Origin: Candidatus Atribacteria bacterium
GTDB taxonomy: Bacteria > Atribacterota > JS1 > SB-45 > 34-128
DNA length: 22,029 nt
NCBI GenBank assembly: GCA_003451675.1
Contig: DMCY01000060.1
Span: 1-22,029, forward strand
Reading direction: 5' to 3'
Positions 16,418 through 22,029 of this stretch are shown here, in pieces. The first letter of the stretch is position 1. Each line of letters opens with the position of its first letter. Under the pieces are notes generated by a model. It worked only from the letters and a program-made list of their open reading frames with translations, was not told the DNA's origin and did no database searches. A program made the position numbers and the translations under genes.

Positions 16418-17234
16418 TTTTTTTTATTACCTTCTTTATTAATTTAGTCATAATCGGTTCAGCATCCGAGGCAGCTTTTAAAATTTCCTCTACACTGGTT
16501 TTTACTATTACCCCATCTATAGCTAAATCGGTGATACAGGAAATTCCCAATACTTTCATTTCCATATGATTAGCTACTATAACCTCTGGTACTGTGGACA
16601 TACCTACTGCATCTGCACCAATATTTATTAAAAATCTATATTCGGCAGGAGTCTCTAAAGTAGGGCCGGTTAAACCTACGTATACTCCTTCTCGTAATCT
16701 TATTTTTTCCTTTAAAGCTATTTTTTTAGCTAACTCGATAAATTTTTGGCTATAAGCTTCGGACATATCTGGAAATCTTGGTCCTAATTCTTCATCATTA
16801 GGACCAATTAGAGGATTATCTCCGAATAGATTTATATGATCAGTAATAAGCATTAAATCTCCTCTCTTAAAGAAGCGATTCATCCCGCCTGCTGCATTAG
16901 AAATAATAATTATATCTGCACCTAATTTTTTCATCACCCTTACCGGAAAGGTGACCTCTTTTAAGCTATAACCTTCATAATAATGAAATCTACCCTGCAT
17001 GGCTACCACTTCTTTATTACCCAACTTTCCCAAAACCAGGTTACCACTATGGCTTTGAACTGTAGATATAGGAAAATTAGGAATTTCACTATAAGGGATA
17101 ATCTCTTTTTCTTCAATATCTTCTGCCAGCCTTCCCAATCCTGTTCCTAATATAATGGCAATTTTTGGTTTGATCTTACTTTTTTGATTAATAAATTCTA
17201 CACTTTCTGCGACTTTTGCTTTTAAATCTTCCAA
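16410..17234 (-). CDS. punA: Class-I purine nucleoside phosphorylase (PNP/MTAP family)
   Basis: A trimeric-type phosphorylase that splits purine nucleosides with phosphate. The protein has 274 residues. The motifs are IILGTGLGRLAE (phosphate loop, 28-38), STVQSHSGNLVLG, MQGRFHYYEGY with His84, SNAAGGMN with Asn113, TGPTLETPAEY with Glu194, VGMSTVPEV, and SCITDLAID with Asp236. Position 236 aligns with Asn243 of human PNP, which sets 6-oxopurine preference; Asp is the residue found there in methylthioadenosine phosphorylase (MTAP). With mtnA next in the same run, S-methylthioadenosine or adenosine is a plausible substrate (inference). TTG start with GGGGGGT about 9 bases upstream. The symbol is for the family and the substrate is not proven. 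Confidence 0.9.
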   Translation of the reverse strand: MEDLKAKVAESVEFINQKSKIKPKIAIILGTGLGRLAEDIEEKEIIPYSEIPNFPISTVQSHSGNLVLGKLGNKEVVAMQGRFHYYEGYSLKEVTFPVRVMKKLGADIIIISNAAGGMNRFFKRGDLMLITDHINLFGDNPLIGPNDEELGPRFPDMSEAYSQKFIELAKKIALKEKIRLREGVYVGLTGPTLETPAEYRFLINIGADAVGMSTVPEVIVANHMEMKVLGISCITDLAIDGVIVKTSVEEILKAASDAEPIMTKLIKKVIKKID

Positions 17235-17258
17235 TTTTACTGCACCCCCCTAATTTCG

Positions 17259-17606
17259 TTGGTTAGTTAGCTGGTTACTTGGTTAACTGGTTTTAAGTTA
17301 CAAGATACAAAATACAAGTTTACGGTTTATTATATTTTATGTCATAGCTCTGATTCGTCAAAGCATGGCAATCTCGTTTTGGAGATTACTTCCCTGCTTT
17401 CGCTGGGGCAAGCTTTTATTACTCCTTGCAACGACGGAAATTATTATTCATTGTTATTTTCTCGTTATATTCTGGATCCTGGCTCCTGACTCCTGATTTC
17501 TATCTCTTATTTTCTTAACTAGCTAACCGGGTAACCAATTAACCAGCTAACTAAATGTATACGCTCTACGCTCTTCCTATTCACTATTCACTAACGACTA
17601 ATTCAT
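17259..17606. repeat. Composite spacer between xerD and punA
   Basis: The 368-base gap 17235-17602 holds no gene. GTTA-type octamers (17259-17298) lead into heptamers (aagatac type to 17320), then a hairpin element (17340-17435), then ggctcct/gactcct heptamers (about 17475-17497), TAAC-type octamers (17514-17555; ggtaacca), and a ctattca-type heptamer stretch (17577-17606) reaching the xerD stop codon. Confidence 0.8.
17340..17435. mobile_element. TCATTGCGAG-type hairpin element, degenerate copy
   Basis: Begins tgtcatagctctga and ends actccttgcaacgac; the terminal words are degenerate versions of tcattgcgag and ctcgcaatga. An inner stem gctctga/tcaaagc with a ttcg loop is followed by ggcaatctc. 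It is the most divergent of the three related copies. No open frame. Confidence 0.6.
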
Positions 17607-18499
17607 GTTCTGGGAAATGCCCTATAATATTCCTCACTGACCCATTTTCTACTAACATGGGTATAGATTTGAGTGGTAGAAATATCTGAGTGACCTAGTA
17701 TCTCTTGAACTGACCTGAGATCTGCTCCATGTTCTAATAAATGGGTAGCTAAAGTATGTCTTAAAGTGTGTGGAGTGACCTTCTTTTCTATCCTTGCTTT
17801 TTGGGCATATAGTTTTACCAGATAAAATACTCCCTGCCGAGAAAGCCTTTTTCCCTGGCTATTTAAAAATAAAATATTCTCATCCGGATTTTTAACTAAT
17901 TTTGGCCTTAATCTAACCAAATATGAATTTAAAGACTGATATGCTTTATTTCCAAAAGGAATTATCCGCTCTTTAGAACCTTTCCCCAGACATTTCAACA
18001 TACGATTTTCCATATTTATATCATTAATTTTTAAATGTATCAGTTCTGACACCCTCATACCGGTAGCGTAAAATAATTCTAATATGGCCTGGTCTCTTAA
18101 CCCTAATTTACCTTTAAAGTTGGTCTCATCTAATAAAAGATTTATCTCTCTCGAACTCAGAACATGGGGAAGTTTTTTACTCACCCGGGGGAATTCAATC
18201 AGACTGGTGATGTCTTCCTCAATAAGACCTTCCATCAATAAAAAGCGATAAAACATCTTCACTGCTACTAAATTTCGAGAAATTGAATTAATCTCTAAAT
18301 CTTTTCCCCTTAAATAAACAAAATAATTATTGACTAAAACTTTATTAGTTTGATTAAAAGAACTAACCCTCTTCTTTTTTAAAAAATTAATATATTTTAT
18401 CAGATCATATCTATAAGAGATTATAGTATTTTGAGCTAAACCTCTTTCAATAGATAAATAGTCTAAAAAACATTCCAAAGTTTCTTCTAATTTTTTCAT
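17603..18499 (-). CDS. xerD: Tyrosine recombinase XerD/XerC
   Basis: Xer recombinases resolve chromosome dimers at dif sites. The chosen 298-residue form starts at ATG 18499 (MKKLEETLEC). With that start the catalytic residues fall at Arg149 (GMRVSEL), Lys173 (GKGSKERIIP), His244 and Arg247 (HTLRHTLATHL), His270 (LGHSDI) and nucleophile Tyr279 (IYTHV), agreeing within one position with E. coli XerD numbering. A longer in-frame version begins at 18574 and adds 25 residues encoded by a palindromic repeat; I reject it as the main start although it lies only 3 bases from the previous stop. There is no clear ribosome-binding site before 18499. No dif-like site was recognised. Confidence 0.94.
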   Translation of the reverse strand: MKKLEETLECFLDYLSIERGLAQNTIISYRYDLIKYINFLKKKRVSSFNQTNKVLVNNYFVYLRGKDLEINSISRNLVAVKMFYRFLLMEGLIEEDITSLIEFPRVSKKLPHVLSSREINLLLDETNFKGKLGLRDQAILELFYATGMRVSELIHLKINDINMENRMLKCLGKGSKERIIPFGNKAYQSLNSYLVRLRPKLVKNPDENILFLNSQGKRLSRQGVFYLVKLYAQKARIEKKVTPHTLRHTLATHLLEHGADLRSVQEILGHSDISTTQIYTHVSRKWVSEEYYRAFPRT

Positions 18500-18573
18500 T
18501 TTATGACAAGTTTGGTGCCTGGCACTAAAGTTTACATTTATGACAAGTTTGGTGCCTGGCACCAAACTTGTCA
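18500..18573. repeat. GTGCCTGGCAC palindrome repeats between DUF3048 gene and xerD
   Basis: Positions 18541-18573 form a perfect palindrome of two 16-base arms around one central base (tgacaagtttggtgcc and its complement). A partial second copy (18503-18525) repeats tgacaagtttggtgcctgg in direct orientation, and 18516-18540 resembles the nadD-yqeK palindrome (ggcactaaa...ttacattta). The block fills the whole gap between the DUF3048 stop and xerD. Confidence 0.85.
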
Positions 18574-18577
18574 TTCT

Positions 18578-20068
18578 TTAGTACTGCATTTTTATATCCG
18601 AAGGAACAATTTGAATCCAAACATTTCCCGGAGTTAAAGCTATTCTATTCCCCTCTTTGTCTAAAAATTGGGTTCTTGCTCTTAGATCTGGCTTTTCCCA
18701 GGTAATTTCTGCTGAATTACCTTTAAAAAATAACAATCCTTTTCCCTTGCCAATGAAATCTACCGCCAGCCTACCCTCTTCGTCTATAACTTTAGTTCCG
18801 GCAAATTGAATTATAATATTATCTACTGCTATCTGCTCTTTAGTCTTGGCATCTATATGAGGTTCGCCGTTCATAAATCTTAAATATTTCATCGATTCAG
18901 GCTGGTATTTATAACTAACCGTATAAATACTGTTATAAGGAATTACAATAGAATCAGTTTCTCTACCGGTTAATCTTTCATTTATATCAATTTCAAATTG
19001 ATATTCCTGTTTTTTTATCATCTCAATATAACCCAATTTATTGGCTTCTTTTCTTAACTTTATGGTAGAAGTGTATAAATTATGAGGTGGTTTTCGGTCT
19101 TTAGACCTCCAGAAGGGCTGAAAATCTACAAATTCATTTATATCATCTATCTTCTCTTCTTTTATAAAATTATATGCTTCTTCACTCCCCCCAACATGGA
19201 CATAAATTGCCTGATGTTCTAATGATTTACCAACAAAGTAGGGTCTTGCACTTCTTACTGGTCCAACTTCTTCTGCGTTCTGGTTATAATAAATAGCTAA
19301 AAACCTGGTAATTCCACCTTCTGCTAAAGCTTCATAGACAATATTAGCTTTATCCAAACCGCTTTGCGGTCTGGCTCCTTCTGAATTTTCTACCATAATA
19401 GAAAGGGGTCTGCTGCCAAAAGGAGATTCTTTCTCCTTTACTTCCGGTAGAGTAGTAATTTCTCCGGGGTTTACTATAGTCCCATAAGTTGCTTCGACAT
19501 TTTCTTCTTCTTTTTCGCCTAAATTAACTTTAAGTTGGGATTCGCCCGGTTCTAATATTTCTCCCTTCACTTCTTTCCTGCTAGTTATAGTCTGCTTAAA
19601 ATATTCGGTAGAAACACTTATGTCCTCTCCTAAAGATTCTTTAATTTGAGCCGGAGGAACCACTGACACAGGCTCAGTTTCAATTTCAGGAGTTTTAACT
19701 TCTACCTTTGGTGCTCCCTCCGTTAATTCTTCCTTACTTACTACTTTTGTCTCAGTTACCTCTTCTTTTATCTTGGGTGGTTCCGGAGAAATCGGTTTAG
19801 CTTTTGGTTTAACTTCTAATTGAGCAATAGCTTTTTTCTCAGTAATCTCTGGTTTCTTAGATTCTGGCTGTTTTGGGGCAGGAATTTCCACCAGACTAAC
19901 CAAAATAAGCTCTTTTTCTGGTAAAGGCATCGTAAAATCAAAAGCGATCATATTTCCAAAAACATATAATAATATAACATTAAGTATGATAGAGATTAAA
20001 AACGATCTCCCCAAAAAGCTCTTTTTGCTCTGTTTTAAACGTTTTGTTCTATATCTGTTTATGGGCAC
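18578..20068 (-). CDS. DUF3048 protein with TonB-like N-terminal transducer region
   Basis: A 496-residue protein. A basic tail (1-21) precedes one transmembrane helix (about 22-42) containing Ser26-xxx-Asn30, comparable with the SxxxH motif of TonB helices. The segment ELILVSLVEIPAPKQPE (53-69) then leads into a Pro/Glu/Lys linker to about residue 210. Residues about 217-490 are DUF3048: SRPLSIMVENSEGARPQSGL, YEALAEGGITRFLAIYY, GPVRSARPYF, YVHVGGSEEAY, and a C-terminal part ending in LTPGNVWIQIV. DUF3048 is known from B. subtilis lipoprotein YerB and its function is not established. There is no TonB C-terminal domain. The start is GTG with GAGGTG about 10 bases upstream. exbB-exbD lie just upstream across a 378-base spacer. 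This fusion is discussed in the findings. Confidence 0.85.
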   Translation of the reverse strand: MPINRYRTKRLKQSKKSFLGRSFLISIILNVILLYVFGNMIAFDFTMPLPEKELILVSLVEIPAPKQPESKKPEITEKKAIAQLEVKPKAKPISPEPPKIKEEVTETKVVSKEELTEGAPKVEVKTPEIETEPVSVVPPAQIKESLGEDISVSTEYFKQTITSRKEVKGEILEPGESQLKVNLGEKEEENVEATYGTIVNPGEITTLPEVKEKESPFGSRPLSIMVENSEGARPQSGLDKANIVYEALAEGGITRFLAIYYNQNAEEVGPVRSARPYFVGKSLEHQAIYVHVGGSEEAYNFIKEEKIDDINEFVDFQPFWRSKDRKPPHNLYTSTIKLRKEANKLGYIEMIKKQEYQFEIDINERLTGRETDSIVIPYNSIYTVSYKYQPESMKYLRFMNGEPHIDAKTKEQIAVDNIIIQFAGTKVIDEEGRLAVDFIGKGKGLLFFKGNSAEITWEKPDLRARTQFLDKEGNRIALTPGNVWIQIVPSDIKMQY

Positions 20069-20094
20069 GAATTATTTACACCTCGATGTTAATT

Positions 20095-20440
20095 TGTTAG
20101 TTGGTTAGCTAGTTACTTGGTTAGTTGGTTTAATAATCTACCAATTGTCTAGTTTTTAGTTTGCTGTTATCAGTTGTCAGTTTATTATGCTTTATGTCAT
20201 TGCGAGCTCTGATTTATCAGAGCGTGGCAATCTCTGGTTAGGATTGCTTCCCCTGCTTTCGCTGGGGCAGGCTTGTATTACTCCTCGCAATGACAGAAAT
20301 TATAATTCCCTGTTATTCTCTTGTAATATTCTGAATTCTGGCTCCTGACTCCTGGTTTATATTTCCTTGATAAGAAATAGTTATCCTACTTGCACCTTGC
20401 AACCCGTAACTTGTCACTAATTACTCATTACTTATCACTG
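20095..20440. repeat. Composite spacer between exbD and the DUF3048 gene
   Basis: The 378-base gap 20069-20446 has no gene. GTTA-type octamers (ggttagct, agttactt) at 20095-20134 are followed by heptamers, a hairpin element (20195-20295), ggctcct/gactcct heptamers (about 20340-20355) and a final heptamer tract (about 20400-20440; cattact type). Unlike most spacers, no TAAC-type octamer arm is seen at the right end. Confidence 0.7.
20195..20295. mobile_element. TCATTGCGAG/CTCGCAATGA hairpin element
   Basis: Starts tgtcattgcgag and ends ctcgcaatgaca, perfect 12-base terminal inverted repeats. An internal perfect stem gctctga/tcagagc with a ttta loop follows the left end, then ggcaatctc, then the hairpin cccc...gggg at about 20250-20267. 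It has no coding capacity. It closely matches 21625-21738 in its right half and in the following gaaattataatt. Confidence 0.75.
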
Positions 20441-20446
20441 TTTTTC

Positions 20447-20857
20447 TTATTTCTTCTCCGCAGGCTGGGTGGCGATGGCAATTCTTTCCGCCCCTCCCTT
20501 TTTAAGCAAATCCATTACTCTGATTACCTTACCGTGAAGAACATTTTTATCTGCCTCTAAAACTACTATTTTTTCAGATTCCTCTTTTATTTCTGCAGCC
20601 ACACTTTCGGTAAGTTTTAAAGGGTCTATTAATTTTCCATTAAGATAAATTGTATTATTTTCGGTAATGGTTACGGTAATATTTTCCGATGACTCGGCGG
20701 CAGCAAAGTCTCCAGATGGCAAGTTAACTTTCACTCTATTTTCTAAATTCACAAAAGTGGTAGTCAGCATAAAAAATATCAATAAAAGAAAAACTACATC
20801 AATTAAGGGGGTTAGGTCAAAACGGGCACTCTTTTTATTCGGATGAGGAAACTTCAT
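20447..20857 (-). CDS. exbD: ExbD/TolR biopolymer transport protein
   Basis: A 136-residue single-pass inner-membrane protein, partner of ExbB in proton-motive-force-driven complexes. A short cytosolic N-terminus is followed by FDLTPLIDVVFLLLIFFMLT, with Asp20 in the position of the proton-path Asp of ExbD/TolR. The periplasmic part (about 40-130) has the usual INLNGK-like region (TITENNTIYLNGK) and VLEADKNVLHGKVIRVMDLLKKGGAERIAIAT. It overlaps the exbB end by 23 bases. The start ATG is supported by GGGTGG upstream. Assignment as exbD over tolR rests on neighbourhood only; no tolA/tolB is seen. Confidence 0.93.
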   Translation of the reverse strand: MKFPHPNKKSARFDLTPLIDVVFLLLIFFMLTTTFVNLENRVKVNLPSGDFAAAESSENITVTITENNTIYLNGKLIDPLKLTESVAAEIKEESEKIVVLEADKNVLHGKVIRVMDLLKKGGAERIAIATQPAEKK

Positions 20858-21515
20858 GTGCTATTTCACCACCCTGAATAATACTATTTTTAATAGTCCC
20901 ACTATTGTTAATTTCTTGATAAGTTAGAAGATCAATAAGTTCTACACAATTTACTTCCATATCTCTTATCAATTTATCTACTCGGTGAGATAAATAATTA
21001 TAAATCACGATAGTCGGTATAGCTATCGACAATCCAAAGGCAGTGGTAAGCAGTGCCTCAGAAATTCCTCCTGCCAGCACCTCTGGTTTACCTACTCCCA
21101 TAACCGCTATTACATTAAAGGCCTTAACCATACCAAATACTGTTCCTAAAAGCCCTAATAATGGAGTAATATTACCGATTGTGGAAAGCGTAGACAGATT
21201 TCTCTCTAATACAGGAATTTCCTGGTTGGCACTATCTTCAATCGCCTCTTTCATCTCATCCCGTCCCCGACCAAATTTCATTAGACCGGCCAACATAATC
21301 TTTGAAATAGGAGTAGGACTTTTACGACAGGCAGAAATAGCCAGTTCAATACTCCCTTTTTTAACTAAATTCTTAACTCGCAAAACAAATCTTTTACTTT
21401 TAGTTTTAATACTTTTTAGATAAAACATCCTCTCAAAGAAAATAGTAATTGCAATCAACGAACATATAAAGATGGGATACATTAAGAACCCACCTTTTTC
21501 AAAAACTTCTAACAT
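20835..21515 (-). CDS. exbB: ExbB/TolQ/MotA-family proton channel
   Basis: A 226-residue protein with three transmembrane segments (about 10-29, 106-128, 145-168). The core STIGNITPLLGLLGTVFGMVKAF (about 105-127) and SEALLTTAFGLSIAIPTIVIYNYL are the MotA/TolQ/ExbB channel signature, with the conserved threonines facing the proton path. A basic cytosolic loop (31-100) includes ALAISACRKSPTPISKI-like ExbB sequence. ATG with GAGGGGG about 10 bases upstream. With exbD and the following TonB-like protein it makes a candidate energy-transducing complex. Confidence 0.94.
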   Translation of the reverse strand: MLEVFEKGGFLMYPIFICSLIAITIFFERMFYLKSIKTKSKRFVLRVKNLVKKGSIELAISACRKSPTPISKIMLAGLMKFGRGRDEMKEAIEDSANQEIPVLERNLSTLSTIGNITPLLGLLGTVFGMVKAFNVIAVMGVGKPEVLAGGISEALLTTAFGLSIAIPTIVIYNYLSHRVDKLIRDMEVNCVELIDLLTYQEINNSGTIKNSIIQGGEIAHEVSSSE

Positions 21516-21544
21516 TGAATATCTGCCCCCTCTTCTTTTTATTA

Positions 21545-21830
21545 TTAGTTAGTTATATGGTTACTCAGTTAACTGGTTAATTTATTCGTTAGTATTAAAC
21601 ACAAATTTATGATTATCATATTTATATCATTGCGAGAGAAGTACCCAATATCATTTGAGCGCTTCTCGTGGCAATCTCAATTTGGAATTGCTTCCCCTGC
21701 TTTCGCTGGGGCAGGCTTGTATTACTCCTCGCAATGACGGAAATTATAATTCTATATTACTTTCTTGTAACATTCTGAATTCTGGCTCCTGACTTCCTCT
21801 TTTCTAACTACCTTGAATTTTTTTCTTTTT
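21545..21830. repeat. Composite spacer upstream of exbB
   Basis: The end region 21516-22029 (514 bases) has no convincing gene. GTTA-type octamers (ttagttag type) at 21545-21584 are followed by a hairpin element (21625-21738), ggctcct-type heptamers at about 21781-21795, and a region with a short inverted repeat ctcgata...tgtcgag (21840-21858). A 70-codon minus frame (21752-21964) ends in repeat sequence and is not accepted as a gene. Confidence 0.65.
21625..21738. mobile_element. TCATTGCGAG/CTCGCAATGA hairpin element
   Basis: Ends tatcattgcgag and ctcgcaatgac. The inner stem differs from the other copies (gagaagt...gcttctc in place of gctctga...tcagagc), but the right half (cttcccctgctttcgctggg) is the same as in 20195-20295. 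Keeping the stem while its sequence changes suggests that the hairpin structure matters. Confidence 0.75.
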
Positions 21831-21972
21831 CTTTCTTGACTCGATACTATATGTCGAGTAGATGAACATCTCTCAACCTTAGGAACGGCTTTGTATTCAC
21901 TGCTTGCTTCCTGTTTCCTTTGGAAGTGACACAATATTTGTTCCCTAGTTAAATGATAGCTCAATCCTCATG

Positions 21973-22006
21973 GAACCGGACTTGCAGTTTTCCAACAACC
22001 GGATCT
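21973..22006 (-). other. Group II intron domain V-like hairpin, weak candidate
   Basis: On the minus strand a 34-base segment resembles domain V: a lower stem gatccggtt/agtccggttc, a GAAA-type terminal loop and the CAAG bulge region, followed by CATGAGG as in many group II intron 3' ends. The catalytic triad position reads AUC rather than AGC, so it may be a decayed remnant or coincidence. Any intron body and reverse transcriptase would lie beyond the right edge. Confidence 0.3.
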
Positions 22007-22029
22007 TCACTAATACTTACTTATCCACT

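Noticed and set aside
21752..21964. A 70-codon minus-strand open frame before exbB
   Set aside because: Its C-terminal third is repeat sequence, no family is recognised and no good ribosome-binding site is seen. It may be part of an eroded mobile element.

Overview
This is a low-GC bacterial chromosome segment. All the protein genes but one run on the minus strand, and the product mix is mostly housekeeping: isoprenoid precursor synthesis, peptidoglycan precursor synthesis, cell shape, NAD synthesis, ribosome silencing and nucleoside salvage. Several genes are of Firmicutes-like type (YqeK, LCP/LytR, RsfS, an S55/SpoIVB-like protein, DUF3048). ExbB/ExbD and TonB-like features suggest a cell with an outer membrane. 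TTG starts are frequent. This would fit an uncultivated diderm lineage such as Atribacterota or a relative. That assignment is inference; the window holds no rRNA or other decisive marker.

Layout from the left: a DUF554 membrane protein (minus) is divergent from the only plus-strand gene, a flippase-like membrane protein. That gene abuts, stop to stop, a long minus-strand series. In transcription order from the right the series is exbB-exbD, a TonB-like/DUF3048 fusion, xerD, a class-I purine nucleoside phosphorylase, a small export-type membrane protein, mtnA, murA, an mreB/mbl homologue, an S55/SpoIVB-like secreted protein, ispD-ispE-ispF, a DUF1844 protein, a secreted TPR protein, nadD-yqeK-LCP, and rsfS with a LiaI/LiaF-like membrane protein. 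Coupled pairs overlap by 1 to 23 bases (ispD/ispE, rsfS/LiaI-like, yqeK/LCP, exbB/exbD, punA/export). The punA-mtnA stretch could be an S-methylthioadenosine salvage module, because the phosphorylase carries Asp where 6-oxopurine enzymes have Asn.

The most striking property is the spacers. Nearly every gap longer than about 100 bases is built from the same modules. The first is a degenerate 8-bp tandem array, GTTA-type next to the start codon and its reverse complement (TAAC-type) next to the stop codon of the upstream gene, so the two arms can pair. Between the arms lie several families of degenerate 7-bp tandem arrays. Three or four spacers also carry a hairpin element bounded by TCATTGCGAG and CTCGCAATGA. 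A separate palindrome with core GTGCCWGGCAC occurs beside nadD and xerD. Several genes end inside these repeats.

The best candidate for a new system is exbB-exbD followed by a protein with a TonB-like N-terminus (an SxxxN transmembrane helix and a Pro/Glu/Lys linker) whose C-terminal half is DUF3048 instead of a TonB receptor-binding domain. The array-bearing spacers are the second.
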